A stretch of 64,000 bases of DNA from Bos javanicus (Eukaryota > Chordata > Mammalia > Artiodactyla > Bovidae), in the NCBI RefSeq assembly GCF_032452875.1, contig NC_083877.1, positions 49,649,724-49,713,723 on the forward strand, read 5' to 3'. A program made the position numbers and the translations under genes. Below the pieces are notes generated by a model. That model worked only from the letters and a program-made list of their open reading frames with translations. It made no database searches and was not told the origin of the DNA. Shown piece after piece: positions 1 to 11,182 of the stretch (position 1 is the first letter of the stretch; each line of letters starts with the position of its first letter).

Positions 1-224
1 TTCCGTTATCTCACCTGATGTAATCGTCAGAGACTCCTCTGTGTCATCCAGTAGCCAGTCCCTGTTCAATTTCTGAGTTGTTTTCAAAATGTGTTTTGTA
101 GTTGGTTTATTCAAACAAGGATCCAACTAAGAACCACACATTATATTTGGTTGCTATGTTTCTTAAGGTTTTTAAAATGTAGTACTAAATTATACATGAG
201 AAAGCAAAAAGTAGAGCATTGCAT
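1..224. other. unique AT-rich sequence, no feature seen
   Basis: No repeat consensus, splice-bounded exon or long open frame is recognisable. The one 71-codon frame here has no domain signature and ends in MIR-like sequence. Confidence 0.5.
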
Positions 225-425
225 AAGAAGGTTAGGAACAGATAGATCAAGTTTTAGTCCCAGCTTGGCTGCTAACCAGCTACCTGTCCTTGAGCAAAGC
301 AGTTAGCTCTTGGAGCCTGTTTGATCTCATCTGTAGACTCCATTGGCTGACTTATGCTTTCATTTAACAGATATATCCTGAGTGCCTAATATGGCCTGTT
401 CCTTGCAATGGGCACTGTTCTTGAA
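225..425 (+). mobile_element. MIR SINE fragment followed by old LINE-like tail
   Basis: The order of words resembles the MIR core: a TCCCAGCTTGGCTGCTAACC segment, then CTTGAGCAAAGCAGTTAGCTC, then CTCATCTGTAGACTCC. From about 360 a different old repeat follows, ending near GGGCACTGTTCTTG; it looks like the common L2/L1M word set written antisense. Divergence is high, so the edges are approximate. MIRs are ancient tRNA-derived SINEs and are not expected to be active. Confidence 0.6.
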
Positions 426-460
426 AGAGTCAGCTTCCAGAAAATGATAGAATTCTAGTC

Positions 461-591
461 TTATTGAACTAGATGCTGGGCAAAGAGGGCCACATTCACA
501 GCCGCAGATTCTTCCAGTAACACCTACTAGATAAGTCCTGAAAGTCTTAGTGAATAATCAAGAGCAAACTGCAGAGTGAGCAGATTTGCCT
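461..591 (+). repeat. 131-bp dispersed direct repeat, copy A
   Basis: This segment is repeated at 1495-1625 with only 3 mismatches in 131 bases (a G/A at the seventh base and a TG/CA pair near the end), about 98% identity at an offset of 1034 bases. Similarity stops abruptly at both ends. It matches no interspersed repeat I recognise and does not have TG...CA LTR ends. It is most likely a local duplicative insertion. Confidence 0.85.
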
Positions 592-636
592 CCTGATTCT
601 AATCAGGATTAGAATCAGAATTCTAATCCTGATTCT
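592..636. repeat. interleaved palindrome cluster at the edge of copy A
   Basis: Arms 601-615 and 620-634 are perfect 15-base inverted repeats with a 4-base loop. A second inverted pair, 594-603 and 608-617, overlaps them, and CCTGATTCT is directly repeated at 592-600 and 628-636. The cluster starts exactly where the copy A duplication ends. This pattern is what template switching during replication would leave. Confidence 0.8.
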
Positions 637-639
637 TGT

Positions 640-1494
640 GGATTATCTATGCTAGGATCCATCTCTTTGTCTCCTCTCCATTTTCATGACATTGATTAAT
701 TGAGGATACAAGACTAGTGTCCTGAGGACTGTATCATAATTCTTGAATTGTCTGAATTTTTTTCCTCTTGTGATGACATTTATCTTGTTTTTTCCTCCCT
801 GTATTTCCTGTATCTAAAGGCAGTGATTTGGGTGAGGTGTTTTTGATGAGAATATTTTATAGGTGGTGCTGTGTACTTTATATTGCAAGAAGTACGTAAC
901 ATCTGACTTTCATACTTTTGTCATGCTAAGGATCATGAGCTTGTATCACATACTCTGATGCCCTGCTTGTTTTGTCTTGTCACTTGTGAGGAATCTGGTG
1001 TGTCGGGGAGAGGGGATAGTACTTTGAACTGTGTGAACCTAATTCCTTATCTTCTACTGTCCACAGAGGATCCTTGGTTGACTCTAATATTTCTTTAGGG
1101 ATTGCAGAATGCTGAGTTTTCTAATTTTATCATTTCTTCTACATTTCCTAACCAGTATTTACCCATAGAGAAGACCTTACCTTGTCAACTGGTATTTGAT
1201 ATATACTCGAAATATAGTTATTTACAGTTTTCTCAGTAAGTAGTTGGTATAATAGCCTACTCCAATGATAATAAATGAGAGTCTATTTGCTTACTTTCTC
1301 TTTTTGACTACTATAATAGAGTTGTGGAATTTTAGGTAGTCCTTGTGTTTCAATTCATTACAGTCAGCTCTTCATTATGATGCTTAAATTCCTAGTTTTT
1401 TGGGGGGGTCCCTTTGTTGGGTCAGTATTTAAAGATGAAAAATGATGAAAGACATCCTCAGCAGAAAACACATCTGAAAACTTGGCTGTGTCTC
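640..1494. other. unique sequence between the two direct repeats
   Basis: AT-rich single-copy-looking sequence. I see no repeat consensus, coding frame or structured RNA. There are only short homopolymers, such as a G run near 1403. Confidence 0.45.
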
Positions 1495-1625
1495 TTATTG
1501 GACTAGATGCTGGGCAAAGAGGGCCACATTCACAGCCGCAGATTCTTCCAGTAACACCTACTAGATAAGTCCTGAAAGTCTTAGTGAATAATCAAGAGCA
1601 AACTGCAGAGCAAGCAGATTTGCCT
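1495..1625 (+). repeat. 131-bp dispersed direct repeat, copy B
   Basis: Second copy of the 461-591 segment. Copy B runs directly into GC-richer sequence that ends in a plausible splice donor (AAAAAGGTAAAT near 1739-1750), whereas copy A ends at a palindrome. Copy B may therefore be the original site, but this is inference. Confidence 0.85.
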
Positions 1626-2270
1626 TTGAATGTGCTTTCCTTCATCAGGCACTTGGGGCAAAGTGAGTCAGCCCTGGCCCACCACCCGAGGATACAGTCA
1701 GGTAGCAAGTTCAGCAGGTAGCAGTGACTCAAATCTACAAAAAGGTAAATCAATCCCGGCATGTGGGGTGGGTTTCAGTTTTTCTGTTTGTTTTGTCTCA
1801 GCTGTTCTCCTAACTGTAGTTAGACTAGCCAAATCAAAATGATCTCAGCGTTTGAGGTATAGGAGTTGGCGTGGAGTGGGGCAGAGGTGAAGGGGAGTTG
1901 AGAAAAACAGATGTTGGGGAAAGGATGCTGTGTTCTTACCTCGGTCCTTACCGGCTGTGTGGTTGAGGGTAGTCAGCTAGCTTTCATCACAACATGGACC
2001 TAAGACCTGCTCTGCCCAGGCCCAGTGGCCCCATAACAGAGGCATAAACATTAGACTAATTGGAAGATGAATTATTGTTGGATAACAATCAAGAGGAAGA
2101 TACTGGCCACTTGTCCTGTATCATAATTCTGTCTGATGTTTTCTCCTTGTAGTAGTGTGTATTTTGTCCTTCTACCTCTTGTATGTTTTAAAGCCTTCAC
2201 TGTAGACGTGAAAGCTTGGTTAAATTCTGGTGAAGCATGTTTGACAAGAACATTTTGGAGGCCTAATTAC
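1626..2270. other. unique sequence, possible isolated splice donor
   Basis: No repeat is recognised. A donor-like AAG/GTAAAT sits near 1745. The 70-codon open frame at 1630-1842 runs straight through the donor and has no domain, so I do not call an exon. Confidence 0.35.
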
Positions 2271-2274
2271 CTCT

Positions 2275-2510
2275 CAGGGTAATAATAGTAGGTATCATTT
2301 ATTCAGACTTAACCCATGTAACTCCAGTAACCTCTATGATGTAGGTGCTGTTGTTATTCCCATTTTCCAGATGAGGAAACTGAGAAAGGAAAATAGGAAA
2401 CAGAGAAGTTAAGTAACTTGCCCAAGATCACACAGCTAATAAATGACAGATGGACACAGGATTTGAACATGAGTTTTCAAGCTTCAAAGTCAGGGCTCTG
2501 AATTACTGTA
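2275..2510 (-). mobile_element. MIR SINE, antisense
   Basis: Shows the reverse complement of the MIR core: CCCATTTTCCAGATGAGGAA, then AAGTTAAGTAACTTGCCCAA, then GATCACACAGCTAATAAATG and GGATTTGAAC. The fragment covers most of the element. It is old and diverged. Confidence 0.85.
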
Positions 2511-2704
2511 CTATGAATGAATACTTTGGGGGGAAATTCATAATAAATGTGTACATCATTTGATGTCCATAGCACAAATCTGAATTTTTTATCTGGGCTT
2601 CAAAGGAACAAAATAATGTAGGAGTTTGTGCTTCAGCCAACAAGATGCCTGAAACAAAATTTCTATCCCAAGACAGAGACTGTCCATATCTTTTTATTCC
2701 CTCT

Positions 2705-2905
2705 ATAGTTCAGGAGTCCTCAGATCATCAGGATCTGATGCCTGATGATCTGAGGCAGAGCTGATGTAGTAATAATAGAGATAAAGTGTACAATAAATGT
2801 AATGCACTTGAATAATAACAAAATCATCCACCGCAGCCTGGCCCATGGAAAATTAGTTTTCCCCGAAACTGGTCCCTGATGCCAAAAAGGTTTGGAAACT
2901 GCTGT
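2705..2905. mobile_element. hAT-family DNA transposon fossil (non-autonomous MER type)
   Basis: Ends with the GGTCCCTGATGCCAAAAAGG type terminus shared with the copies near 19.0, 52.7 and 63.1 kb. It contains GCCTGATGATCTGAGG as in the 63.1 kb copy. The left part is lost: a perfect 15-base palindrome (2718-2732 and 2741-2755, 8-base loop) replaces the usual left half. A TTCCCT on both sides may be a degraded 8-bp TSD. The subfamily is not asserted. Confidence 0.7.
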
Positions 2906-2952
2906 TCCCTTCCCACTAGTTTCTTTCTCTAGTGGGTACCTAGAGGGACTTG

Positions 2953-3231
2953 CGGAGAAGGCAATGGCACCCCACTCCAGTACTCTTGCCTGGAAAATCC
3001 CATGGACGGAGGAGCCTGGTGAGCTACAGTCCATGGGGTCACTAAGAGTCGAGCACAACTGAGTGACTTCACTTTCACTTTTCACTTTCATGCATTGGAG
3101 AAGGAAATGGCAACCCACTCCAGTGTTCTTGCCTGGAAAATCCCAGGGACAGAGGAGCCTAGTGGGCTGCCGTCTATGGGGTAGCACAGAGTTGGACACG
3201 ACTGAAGCGACTTAGCAGCAGCAGCAGCAGC
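2953..3231 (+). mobile_element. Bov-A2 SINE, full length
   Basis: Two BovA monomers are joined by the TTTCACTTTTCACTTTCATG linker, and the element ends in a (GCA)n tail. The perfect 11-base TSD AGAGGGACTTG lies at 2942-2952 and 3232-3242. Bov-A2 is restricted to ruminants and is mobilised in trans by BovB, whose 3' end it shares. The open frames crossing it on both strands are artefacts of the repeat. Confidence 0.95.
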
Positions 3232-3242
3232 AGAGGGACTTG

Positions 3243-3890
3243 ACCACCTGCCTAGAAAAGCAAAGTGGATGTTTTCTGTCATTTCACCATATGGTAATTC
3301 AAAAGACTCAAATATATACTTCAAACAGCTTGGTCTGCGCCTTGTAGATAAGAGCATCCCATTTGGAGCAATACACCCAATGGTCCCATGCACAGGCTCT
3401 GCACAGAAGGTTTGGAGTAGAAAAGGGCTCTGCAGCTTGTGTTGTATGTTAGGAGAACTTCTCCACAGTAGTGTTAAGTGTGGGAACTTGAGAACAAGGC
3501 TGCCTGTATTTGCGATGCATACAAAGCTTGGCGCATGGTAATCACTCAATAAAGGCCAGCTATTGTTACTGGGATGAATGGCTTTCTTAGCTCAAAAGTG
3601 GGTTATGAAGAGTATCTTCGGACTCTTCTCTGGAGATTAAGACCAAGAAACGTTAGGCCAGAGATTCTCAAAGAGGGTCCCAATACCACCTGCTGGGTAC
3701 AACGTATTGCAGGCAAGATTGGGGTATTCATAACAATGATGAGGAATTCTCTTCCCTCAATCCCACACACCTGCTACACCTGTGTCTTTGCTGTTAATCC
3801 CCACTCCCCCTACCAAACAGCCAGTGTCTTTGAAGCACCACTTCCTGTAGATACTTCCTGCTGTGCTGCTCAGTGACTTGAAAAGAAGTT
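3243..3890. other. mostly unique sequence with a MIR 3' end near 3515-3575
   Basis: GCGCATGGTAATCACTCAAT and the following TAAAGGCCAGCTATTGTTAC resemble the 3' end of MIR on the + strand. The rest shows no recognised repeat. Short open frames on both strands have no signature and are treated as chance. Confidence 0.4.
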
Positions 3891-4068
3891 TTGAGTCCCA
3901 GTAACCAGACTGGAATCCCAGTCTCCTTACAGAGTCTCTGTGTGGCTTTGGGCAACTTACCCATCTTTTCTGAGCTTTCTCTTCCCACATCCACGAAAGA
4001 GAAATACCCATCTCAGGGGTCATTGTGAACCCTTAAAACTAATCAAATATGAAGCATAGTGCCTGGAC
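3885..4068 (+). mobile_element. MIR SINE
   Basis: Ordered MIR words: TCTGTGTGGCTTTGGGCAAC, then TCTGAGCTTTCTC, and near the end GAAGCATAGTGCCTGG. Strongly diverged, nearly full length. Confidence 0.7.
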
Positions 4069-4404
4069 CACCAGAGTCTCTATCCTTGGATTGTGCCAAG
4101 ACCACCGGGGCATCTAAGAGGTACCTGGGAACAGAGAAGTCATTTTCAGTGCTATTTTTATCAGGCAGAACTGCCATCTTAAAAGAGTGAATTTTTTGGT
4201 CTACGTTTTTCTCAATCTACTCAGCATTCCCTCCACCCAACATCTTAAATAGAAATAAGATAATGTGAGAATTGCCAGTTACCTGAACCATTTCATTCCA
4301 ATAAAGATACAGTTCTTTCTTAAAGAGTAAAATGTTTATCTTTTTAATCTTTAAACTTGTAAGGTTGGATTTTTTAAAAGTGCTCCGTTTAGCATCTTTT
4401 TTTT

Positions 4405-4675
4405 TTTTTAAACCTACACTAGTGCAATCTAGAGTAGTCAGATTCATAGAGCCAGAAAGTAGAAAGGTGGCTGTCAGGGGCTGTAGGGAGGGGGAATGGG
4501 GCATTAACCTTTAATGGGTGCAGAGTTTCTGTTTCACAAGATGAAAAGAGTTCTGCAGGTGGATATTGATCATCACACACCAATGTGTGTGAAAGCCACT
4601 GAACTGGGCATTCTTAAGTGAACAGTTAGAAGAGTACACTTTCTGTTATGTGTGTTTTGCTACAATTTCAATAGA
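4405..4675 (+). mobile_element. L1M-type LINE, 3' UTR fragment
   Basis: Contains the mammalian L1 3'-end words ATTCATAGAGCCAGAAAGTA, GTGGCTGTCAGGGGCTG, GTGCAGAGTTTCTGTTTCAC and AAAGCCACTGAACTG, then a weak A-rich end. No coding part remains. Confidence 0.75.
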
Positions 4676-5095
4676 TAGCAAATTTCACGTTCAGAACGCA
4701 AGAGAGCACAGTCTTCGTCTGTTTAAGCCTCTGAATCCTGACAGGGAGACTCCGTGCAGGCACATCTGATGTCCTGTCCTAGATCCTCAAAGCGAGGGAG
4801 TTGCGACCGCTTTTCAGGCGCCCTGTCCCTGTGTGTGGTCCTCAGCTGTGGCAAGTCTTAGGCCGATCCTGAGACCTGGACACTTCTGTTTCATTTCTAA
4901 ACCTGAGCCCCCTGAAAATAAGGAACCTCTTTTGTTGAGGACTATGCTAAAATCAGGTTGGGGAACATCTTCAGGAAAATAGCTCCATAAATTGTGTGTA
5001 GATACAAAACTAACAGGCACGTGAAAGATTTGTATTTTGAAAACAAAACCCCAGTGGGAGCCTCTCAGCAGAAAACGAAAAGGTCTTCTTAACAT
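4676..5095. other. unique sequence, no repeat recognised
   Basis: Single-copy-looking flank of the island at 5096-5450. The 93-codon frame on the - strand carries no domain signature. The balanced base composition may mean the conserved island extends into this stretch. Confidence 0.35.
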
Positions 5096-5450
5096 TCAAT
5101 TGAACTATGAGAGCCATTTTTGCTGTGGCAAGCACTAATGCAGGTACTGCCGCTGCCACGGTCCCAGATTGCAGCGCAGCAAATTAGCATGGTTTTAACT
5201 TGCCTGCAAATATCAAGCTGGCTGCTCGTCATTATGCAGAAAGGGCCGGGGGTGGGAGGGGGACCGGCACCTAGCGGCAAAGCACATTATAATTGTTTAA
5301 GCAGGCCCCACAAGTCATGCATTTCAATTATTTGTTCAAAGCAGCCTGCAATTAGGAGTTGCAAACAAGGCTTTTGAATGCAAAGTCAGACAATTAAAAT
5401 GTTTCATGAGAGCATTAGAGAAAGAAGTTCTGAATTAACACTTTGAATAC
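5096..5450. promoter_or_regulatory. candidate conserved non-coding enhancer, TAAT-rich
   Basis: Repeat-free island with many homeodomain-type ATTA/TAAT cores (in AAATTAGCATGG, CATTATAATTG, TCAATTATTTG, GCAATTAGGAG and GACAATTAAAATG), a GTCATGCATTTC octamer-like word and a GCTGCCACGG stretch. Frames on both strands are short and featureless, so regulation is likelier than coding. This texture is typical of deeply conserved developmental enhancers. Conservation itself was not tested. Confidence 0.35.
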
Positions 5451-8400
5451 ACAAGACCTCTTTTTTCTTGTCTCTAGTCTCTTTCAAACTGGGGGAAAAA
5501 AAGAGAGAGAGTGAAAGGGGAAAGAGGTGTTTTGGACTGTGTTGGAGGTGATTTTGGTGTTTACTTATTTGCATCAAATGCCTGACTAATCCAGAGAAAA
5601 TTGAACTATCCTTACCAGCCCCTTGTACATTTCAATGTCTTGTTACTTGCCGGATCCTGGTCCCAGCATAATGGCCCAGGTGCCAAAACCCCTCTCCTAG
5701 GGGGGTCGTAAATCACTTTAAGCATCTCCCCTCCCTCTTCCCTCACTACTCCCCACTCTGTCCTTTGAAGACGCGGGTCTATTTGAACCAGTGATTTGTG
5801 ACTTTCCAGTATTTAGGGCACAACCCCGAGCTGGTTGCACGGACACACAGGATGGAAGGAACGAGGGCACTGGACAGTGTGAGGATCAGAGGGGAGAGCC
5901 TGTGTGTTCTGGGCTTGCTGGTGAGCAGAAGCTGGCAGCTCTGGAGGAAACGTGAAAAATACCCTAACCTGCCTTACGTCTTTGAAGGAGAACCAGCTGT
6001 GAAACCACTTCCCCTAGTGTACCCCACCCCATCCACACAGTCCCTTCCCCAACTCTCAAATACCATACTGATAGTTAAATTCTAGTTTATGATTTATTTT
6101 ACTTTGGGACATCCTTAACTTTTTCTTTTAATCAGAGAGCACAGTTTTAGGAGAGAATGATACAGCAGACATAGGGAAAAAAGTGAATGTTCCTCCTTCA
6201 ACATTTTTTCCCTTAAGGTAGATTTCTGAAAAGCATTATTTGTGCAAGGAATCGACCATTAATATAAAGTGATTGCACCCCAAAACACTTTACATTATTA
6301 TTCAACATGTAAGATTAACCAGAAAAATCCAGACAGTTTAAAGTGAAATTGCCAGCACATCAGTTAAATGTGTGTACGTGTGTGTGTGCGAGTACGTGCC
6401 TAATTTGAGAGTATGGTGGGGGTAGTAGCCTTAATTTATTATTTCTTGACTGTAGCTGATTATTAAACATCATTTAAATAAGCCTATATATTCTCCTTTA
6501 TAAAGAAAAATCTTCTTTAAGATATGTAGTTCAGTTAGAAGAAAGTTTCTTTTTTTTTTTTTTTAAACCAGCATGGATATTTTTAATATTTATGTAGTTC
6601 TTTTCAAATTAGTTTGCCTCCAAGCAATCTTTGAGGATTCAGGGCACTGTTAAAATGCCAGGTATATGCTAGGCTTGATGACCCTTTATATGATCACTGC
6701 ATTCTATTCATTGGAAATTTTTATGCTTTTCCATGAGAAATATTTCCATTTTATCAGATGTAAAAATAATTTTTTTCCAATTATGCCATGACAAACTGAG
6801 GATGCTGACATGATAAGGTTTAGAAATCATGTCATATTAGAGCTTGAGATCTATACATAGTAGGCACGTTTTAGAATTTTTGAGTTTTTTTTAAAACAGG
6901 TCTGATACTTTAAATTATTTTTTGAAATGCTCAAAGTAAGCACTTGAAGCATTTTAGATTGAATGGATTTTTGCCAATTTGTTTTTGAAAATAATAAATG
7001 CCATTTTTAAAAGGACTTTTATTTTAATGTCAAAATAGCTCCAGATTCTTTACCACAGGCTGTCTCAGGTAATTTACAATAGAAAGAGATGGGGGAGGGG
7101 GCAGCTGTGGGGAAGCCCTGCATAAAACCACACTTCCTTGCAACCTGATTCTCCTCCCAAGATGCCCTAAACAGCCTCTGCCTGATAGGAAACTTGAATC
7201 TGAAGATGAAACCCCTGAAATCAACAATAGTCAGGTTGTATGATAAACTATTAGAAAACAACAAGTAATAAATTATATCCAACTTGGTTATTTCTATTAT
7301 TGTTTCACAGCTTTTGGGTCTGCTGTTTATCTACTCATTAGTTTTATGAGTGTTAGTTCTGCAACTTGCACTTTTTCTCCAAAGAGGTAATTCAGTCAGA
7401 GAGTGTGCCGATAAATTGTACCAACATCACCGGAGATAAACTCTGCACAACATGAAAACCGGCTTTCGGGCCACCTTAATTTGACTCAGGGAGGGAAAAA
7501 TAGAAAAGAAATACCCCAAAAAACATTTGGCCACTGTCTCAAATAGATATTCTTCCTGGGGGTGAATGAAAAAGAAAAAGCACTTGCTTTTTAAGAGAAA
7601 AATTTCTTTTTTAATAAGAAAGAGAGAAAAAAGACCTTGCAAGCCCCACTTTCCGAGATCTTGGTTGAAACGGATCTGACAAGTAAGCTGAAAGATGCAG
7701 TGGAAGCCAAGGGGAAGCAACTCCGCTATCCTTGTCTTATTCCCATTTACACTGAACATTTCACTCCAGCCCGGTTCACGATCAAGAGGTAGTGGGAATC
7801 TTGCCATTAAAATGCCACCATCTCTGGAACCCAGGGCTGGAAGCCAACCAAACCCTTTGGATATCCCAGTAGGAGGCAGAGAGAAGTTTCTGCTGAAGGA
7901 CACCAGTACAAATGCCTTTTATGCAAGGAGAGAGACATGGGAATACTTCAAATTATCTACCTTCAAAAGCCAAGTGTTTGAGTCAGTACCCGAGAATAGA
8001 TTCCTGGGTCTGTGAAATGGAAAAACAAAGGTGTTCAGGGCTGGGGAACTGGACGAAAGCTTTTCCCAGCTGTAGAATTCAAGGATGATGAAAGGGAGAC
8101 ACAACAGAATATAAAACCAATTGTGCACTGGAGGGTGGAAAATACAGATTTGAAAGCTAAGTGTCTGGAACAAGAGAAATATGAGTCACTGGAATTTACA
8201 AGTTACTATAGGAAACAAAGATAAAGAGATCATGAGGGGAGGAGTAACGCTCCTAGTAAAGTGGCGTTTGTTAACTGCAAAACTAGCGGGTGCCACAGAC
8301 TTCATCAACTCAGCAGAGGGGCGGTAATTGTGGAAGACAGTATCAGATAATAACATTCATGGAGTGTCCAATACAAGGACAGAATTGGGTGTTTGGCAAT

Positions 8401-8575
8401 TATGTCAAATGGTAACACAACTTTTTCTTCCCCATCGAAATGGTAAATCAGAGAAAATTAGGTCTGGAAGGTATTTAGTTTCTAGAAGGGGAGACAGTAA
8501 CGCTTGGATTGCTAGAGGGCAGTAATGGTGTTCCAGCCTCAAGGAAACTGCTTTTCTCTGCTCCAAATAGCATGT
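5451..8575. other. 3.1 kb of mostly unique intergenic sequence
   Basis: I recognise no SINE or LINE of the ruminant classes here. Minor features are a short TG/CG-rich microsatellite near 6370-6395, a poly(T) run near 6549-6563, and AT-rich stretches at 6400-7020. The open frames of up to 158 codons (for example 7427-7903 on the - strand) contain polypyrimidine and polyphenylalanine-like runs and no domain, and are treated as chance. Confidence 0.45.
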
Positions 8576-8999
8576 TTCTCTTATATTAAGGTGGAAAACA
8601 CATGTGACTTTTGGAACTTTTATGTGTGGATATATTATAAAATGTAATACATGTGAGGAAAAGTATATAAACCCATGTATAACCTTTACAGTTGTATCCA
8701 TCCCAGCCACAAATTCCTTCTTCCTCCAGAGGTACTGTCTAAACTTTTCATTGTAACAGTTCTGCTTTCCTTATACTCTTACTACCTATGTATATTCCCT
8801 TAGCCGTAGAGTTCAGTTTTGTCTGTTTTGAACTGCATATATAGATGTAGATAGAAATGAAACCACATTTTAAGTATCTTTGGGGTCTGGATTCTTTTCT
8901 TCAACATCATGTTTTATTGGAGTCATTCACATTTTGGTGTATGGGTGTAGTTCGTTCATTTCCATTGCCGGATCACATCCCATTTTATGAATGGTTTGT

Positions 9000-9400
9000 G
9001 GCAGGGGCCAACAATGAGTTACTGCTCTTGCTTTCTCTTGGGTGCCTCTTCGTCCCTGAGAACATCTGGACTCAGGTCCTCCTTCCAGTGAAGTGTGGAC
9101 ATGGGTTCTGGCCTGGCTCCTAGGAACCTCCAACATACGATCCTCCCTGGTCCTTCCTCTCTCTCTACACCGGAGATGATTGTGGGTGGCCTTGGAAGCC
9201 ATTTGTGGAAGATGATAGAGTCTTGAGGCGGAGAAACCCTGGATTCCTGGATCACCAATAGGAGGAAAGCTGCTTAAGAAAGCCCCTGAATAGGACCACC
9301 CTCATTGGGTTATTATGGGAGAAAGAAGTAAACTTTCAGTGTATCAGGGCCCTGAGACTTCACTGGTTGTTATAACAGGAAACACCTTAATTAATATAGA
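9000..9400 (+). mobile_element. LTR-like insertion inside the old L1
   Basis: Breaks the L1 3' UTR between GAATGGTTTGTG and TTTTTGGCAATTATAAACAA. It contains GGCGGAGAAACCCTGGATTC and AGAAGTAAACTTTCAGTGTA, words that I associate with MaLR-type LTR 3' halves (an AATAAACTTCTATTGT type polyadenylation region). Family assignment is tentative. Confidence 0.45.
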
Positions 9401-10424
9401 ATAATTTCTGTTTTTGGCAATTATAAACAAGCTGCTGTGAACAGTCTTGAATGCCTATCTTGGTATACATAGTCTGCATTTCTGCAGGGTCCATACTTGG
9501 GAACAGAGTTGCTGGATCAAAGACTGTTCTTATGTCCAACTTTATGAGATAATGCCAGAATAATTCCAAAATGTGCGTTCTCATCAGCAGTGTTTCAGAG
9601 TTCCTGTGTGCCACATCCTTGGTATGATCAATATTTTTACCTTCTGCCAAACGGAAGAGAATATAGTAGTTTCTCACCATAGTATAAAATTGCATTTCCT
9701 TGATAACTGAGATGGCTCATTTTTTCACGTGTTTTTTGGCCATTTGCTTTCCTCTTATCTGAGGTTCCTGTCCTTGTTTCTGCCACATTTTCTCTGGGGG
9801 TGCCTTTTTTTCCTGTGATATGTAGGATTTCTTTATATATTCTGGATTCTAGATCTTCATTGGTTGTATATGTTACCAATTATCTTTACCCATTCTATGG
9901 CAAAACCTATCTTTTCAGGGTTTTTCAATGCTGCCTTTACTAAATATCATTTTAATACTGTGAAATTTGTTTTCCTTTATGGTTAATATTTTTTAGGTGT
10001 CTTGATTAAGAAATCCTTCTCTACCTTGAGGTCCTAAATGCATTCTCCTATCTCATAAAATCTTTAAGAGGTTTTTTTTTTTTAAATCCATTTATAATTA
10101 TTATCTGCATATTATATGAGATGGGAGTCCAGTTTCTGTTTTTCCCATATGGATATCCAGTTATTCCAGTATCATTAATTGAAAAGCATGTCCTTTTCCT
10201 GCTACACTGTTGTGCTACCTCTGTCATATATCACATGTTCTTAGGGCCTGTTTTGGTGCTTTCTAATTGTTCCAGTTGTCTATTTGTTTTTCTCTGTACC
10301 ATTTCAACAATATTTTGTTTATTATAGCTTTACAGTGTATTAGTGCCTAATATAGCAAGGCATCCCAGGAATTCTTTTTCAAAAATCTTGGATTTTTAAA
10401 TTTTTTCCTCTGCATATTTTTTCT

Positions 10425-10562
10425 TTTCTTTCTCTCTCTCTCTTTTATTTTTTTTGCTACACCGCCTGGCTTGCAGGATCTCAGCACCCCAACCAGGAAT
10501 TGAACTTGAGCTACCATAGTAAAAGCACTGAGTCCTAATCATTAGGCCACCAGGGAGCTCCC
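10425..10562 (-). mobile_element. artiodactyl tRNA-derived SINE (CHR type), antisense
   Basis: On the - strand it begins GGGAGCTCCCTGGTGGCCTA and carries the B-box region as AAGTTCAATTCCTGGTTGGG, then GGATCTAG-like words and an A/G-rich tail (the TTTCTCTCTCTCTC block on +). It interrupts the L1M ORF2 remnant. Confidence 0.8.
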
Positions 10563-11182
10563 TTAAGCCCTTTGCATTTCCATACAAATTTTACAGTCTT
10601 CTTGACTTATAATAATCTCAATAAATCTCAATAAAACAGAGTAAGCTGTTGAGATTGAATTGGGATATCATTAAACCTGTAAGTAAATTTAGAACTGACA
10701 AAATTACTGAAGCTTCCAACCCATGAATATGGCATATTCCTTTAAATATTTAGATCTTCATTAATGTCTCTCAATTGATTTTTATATATTGATTTTGTAT
10801 CTAGAAATTTCCAAATTTTATGTCAATTCTAATAATTTATTAGAATATTTAATTGCTGTAGATTATTGCTGTTAGTTTTTTCCTATTTACACAGTTGAAT
10901 TACTCTCAAACAGTGAGCTTTATTTCTTCTTTTCCAATCCTTTTAACTTTTCTTCTTGTTTTATTCCCTGGGGCCTCCAGTAATAGGCTTAATAGAAGTG
11001 GTCATAACAAGCACCCTCAATTATTTCTGAATGTCAAAGGGAAAGATTTTAATGTCTTACCATTAAATATGACATTTGCTCTAGGATTTTTATAGACATC
11101 CTTTATCAGATTAAGGACTTTCCCTCCTAATTCTGGTTTGCTGAGAATTACTTTAACAAATGTTAAGTTTGCAGATTGGTAT

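Noticed and set aside
461..1625. The 131-bp direct repeats as LTRs of a small retroelement
   Set aside because: No TG/CA ends, no primer-binding site or polypurine tract next to them, and no TSD outside.
1735..1755. Splice-donor-like AAG/GTAAAT after copy B
   Set aside because: No matching acceptor, open frame or second exon could be linked to it; donor-like words are common by chance.
3215..3235. CAG/GCA trinucleotide arrays, also at 24129-24150, 45907-45920, 59261-59271 and 62523-62541
   Set aside because: These are the normal tails of Bov-A2 elements, not independent expansions of a coding or disease-type repeat.
2720..3549. Overlapping open frames of 153-159 codons on the - strand
   Set aside because: They are made mostly of Bov-A2, whose core is open in several frames; the same peptide pattern recurs in every Bov-A2 and Bov-tA of the window.
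8927..9258. Overlapping open frames of 79-91 codons around 9 kb
   Set aside because: They cross the boundary between an old L1 3' UTR and an LTR-like insertion, so they cannot represent one ancestral gene.
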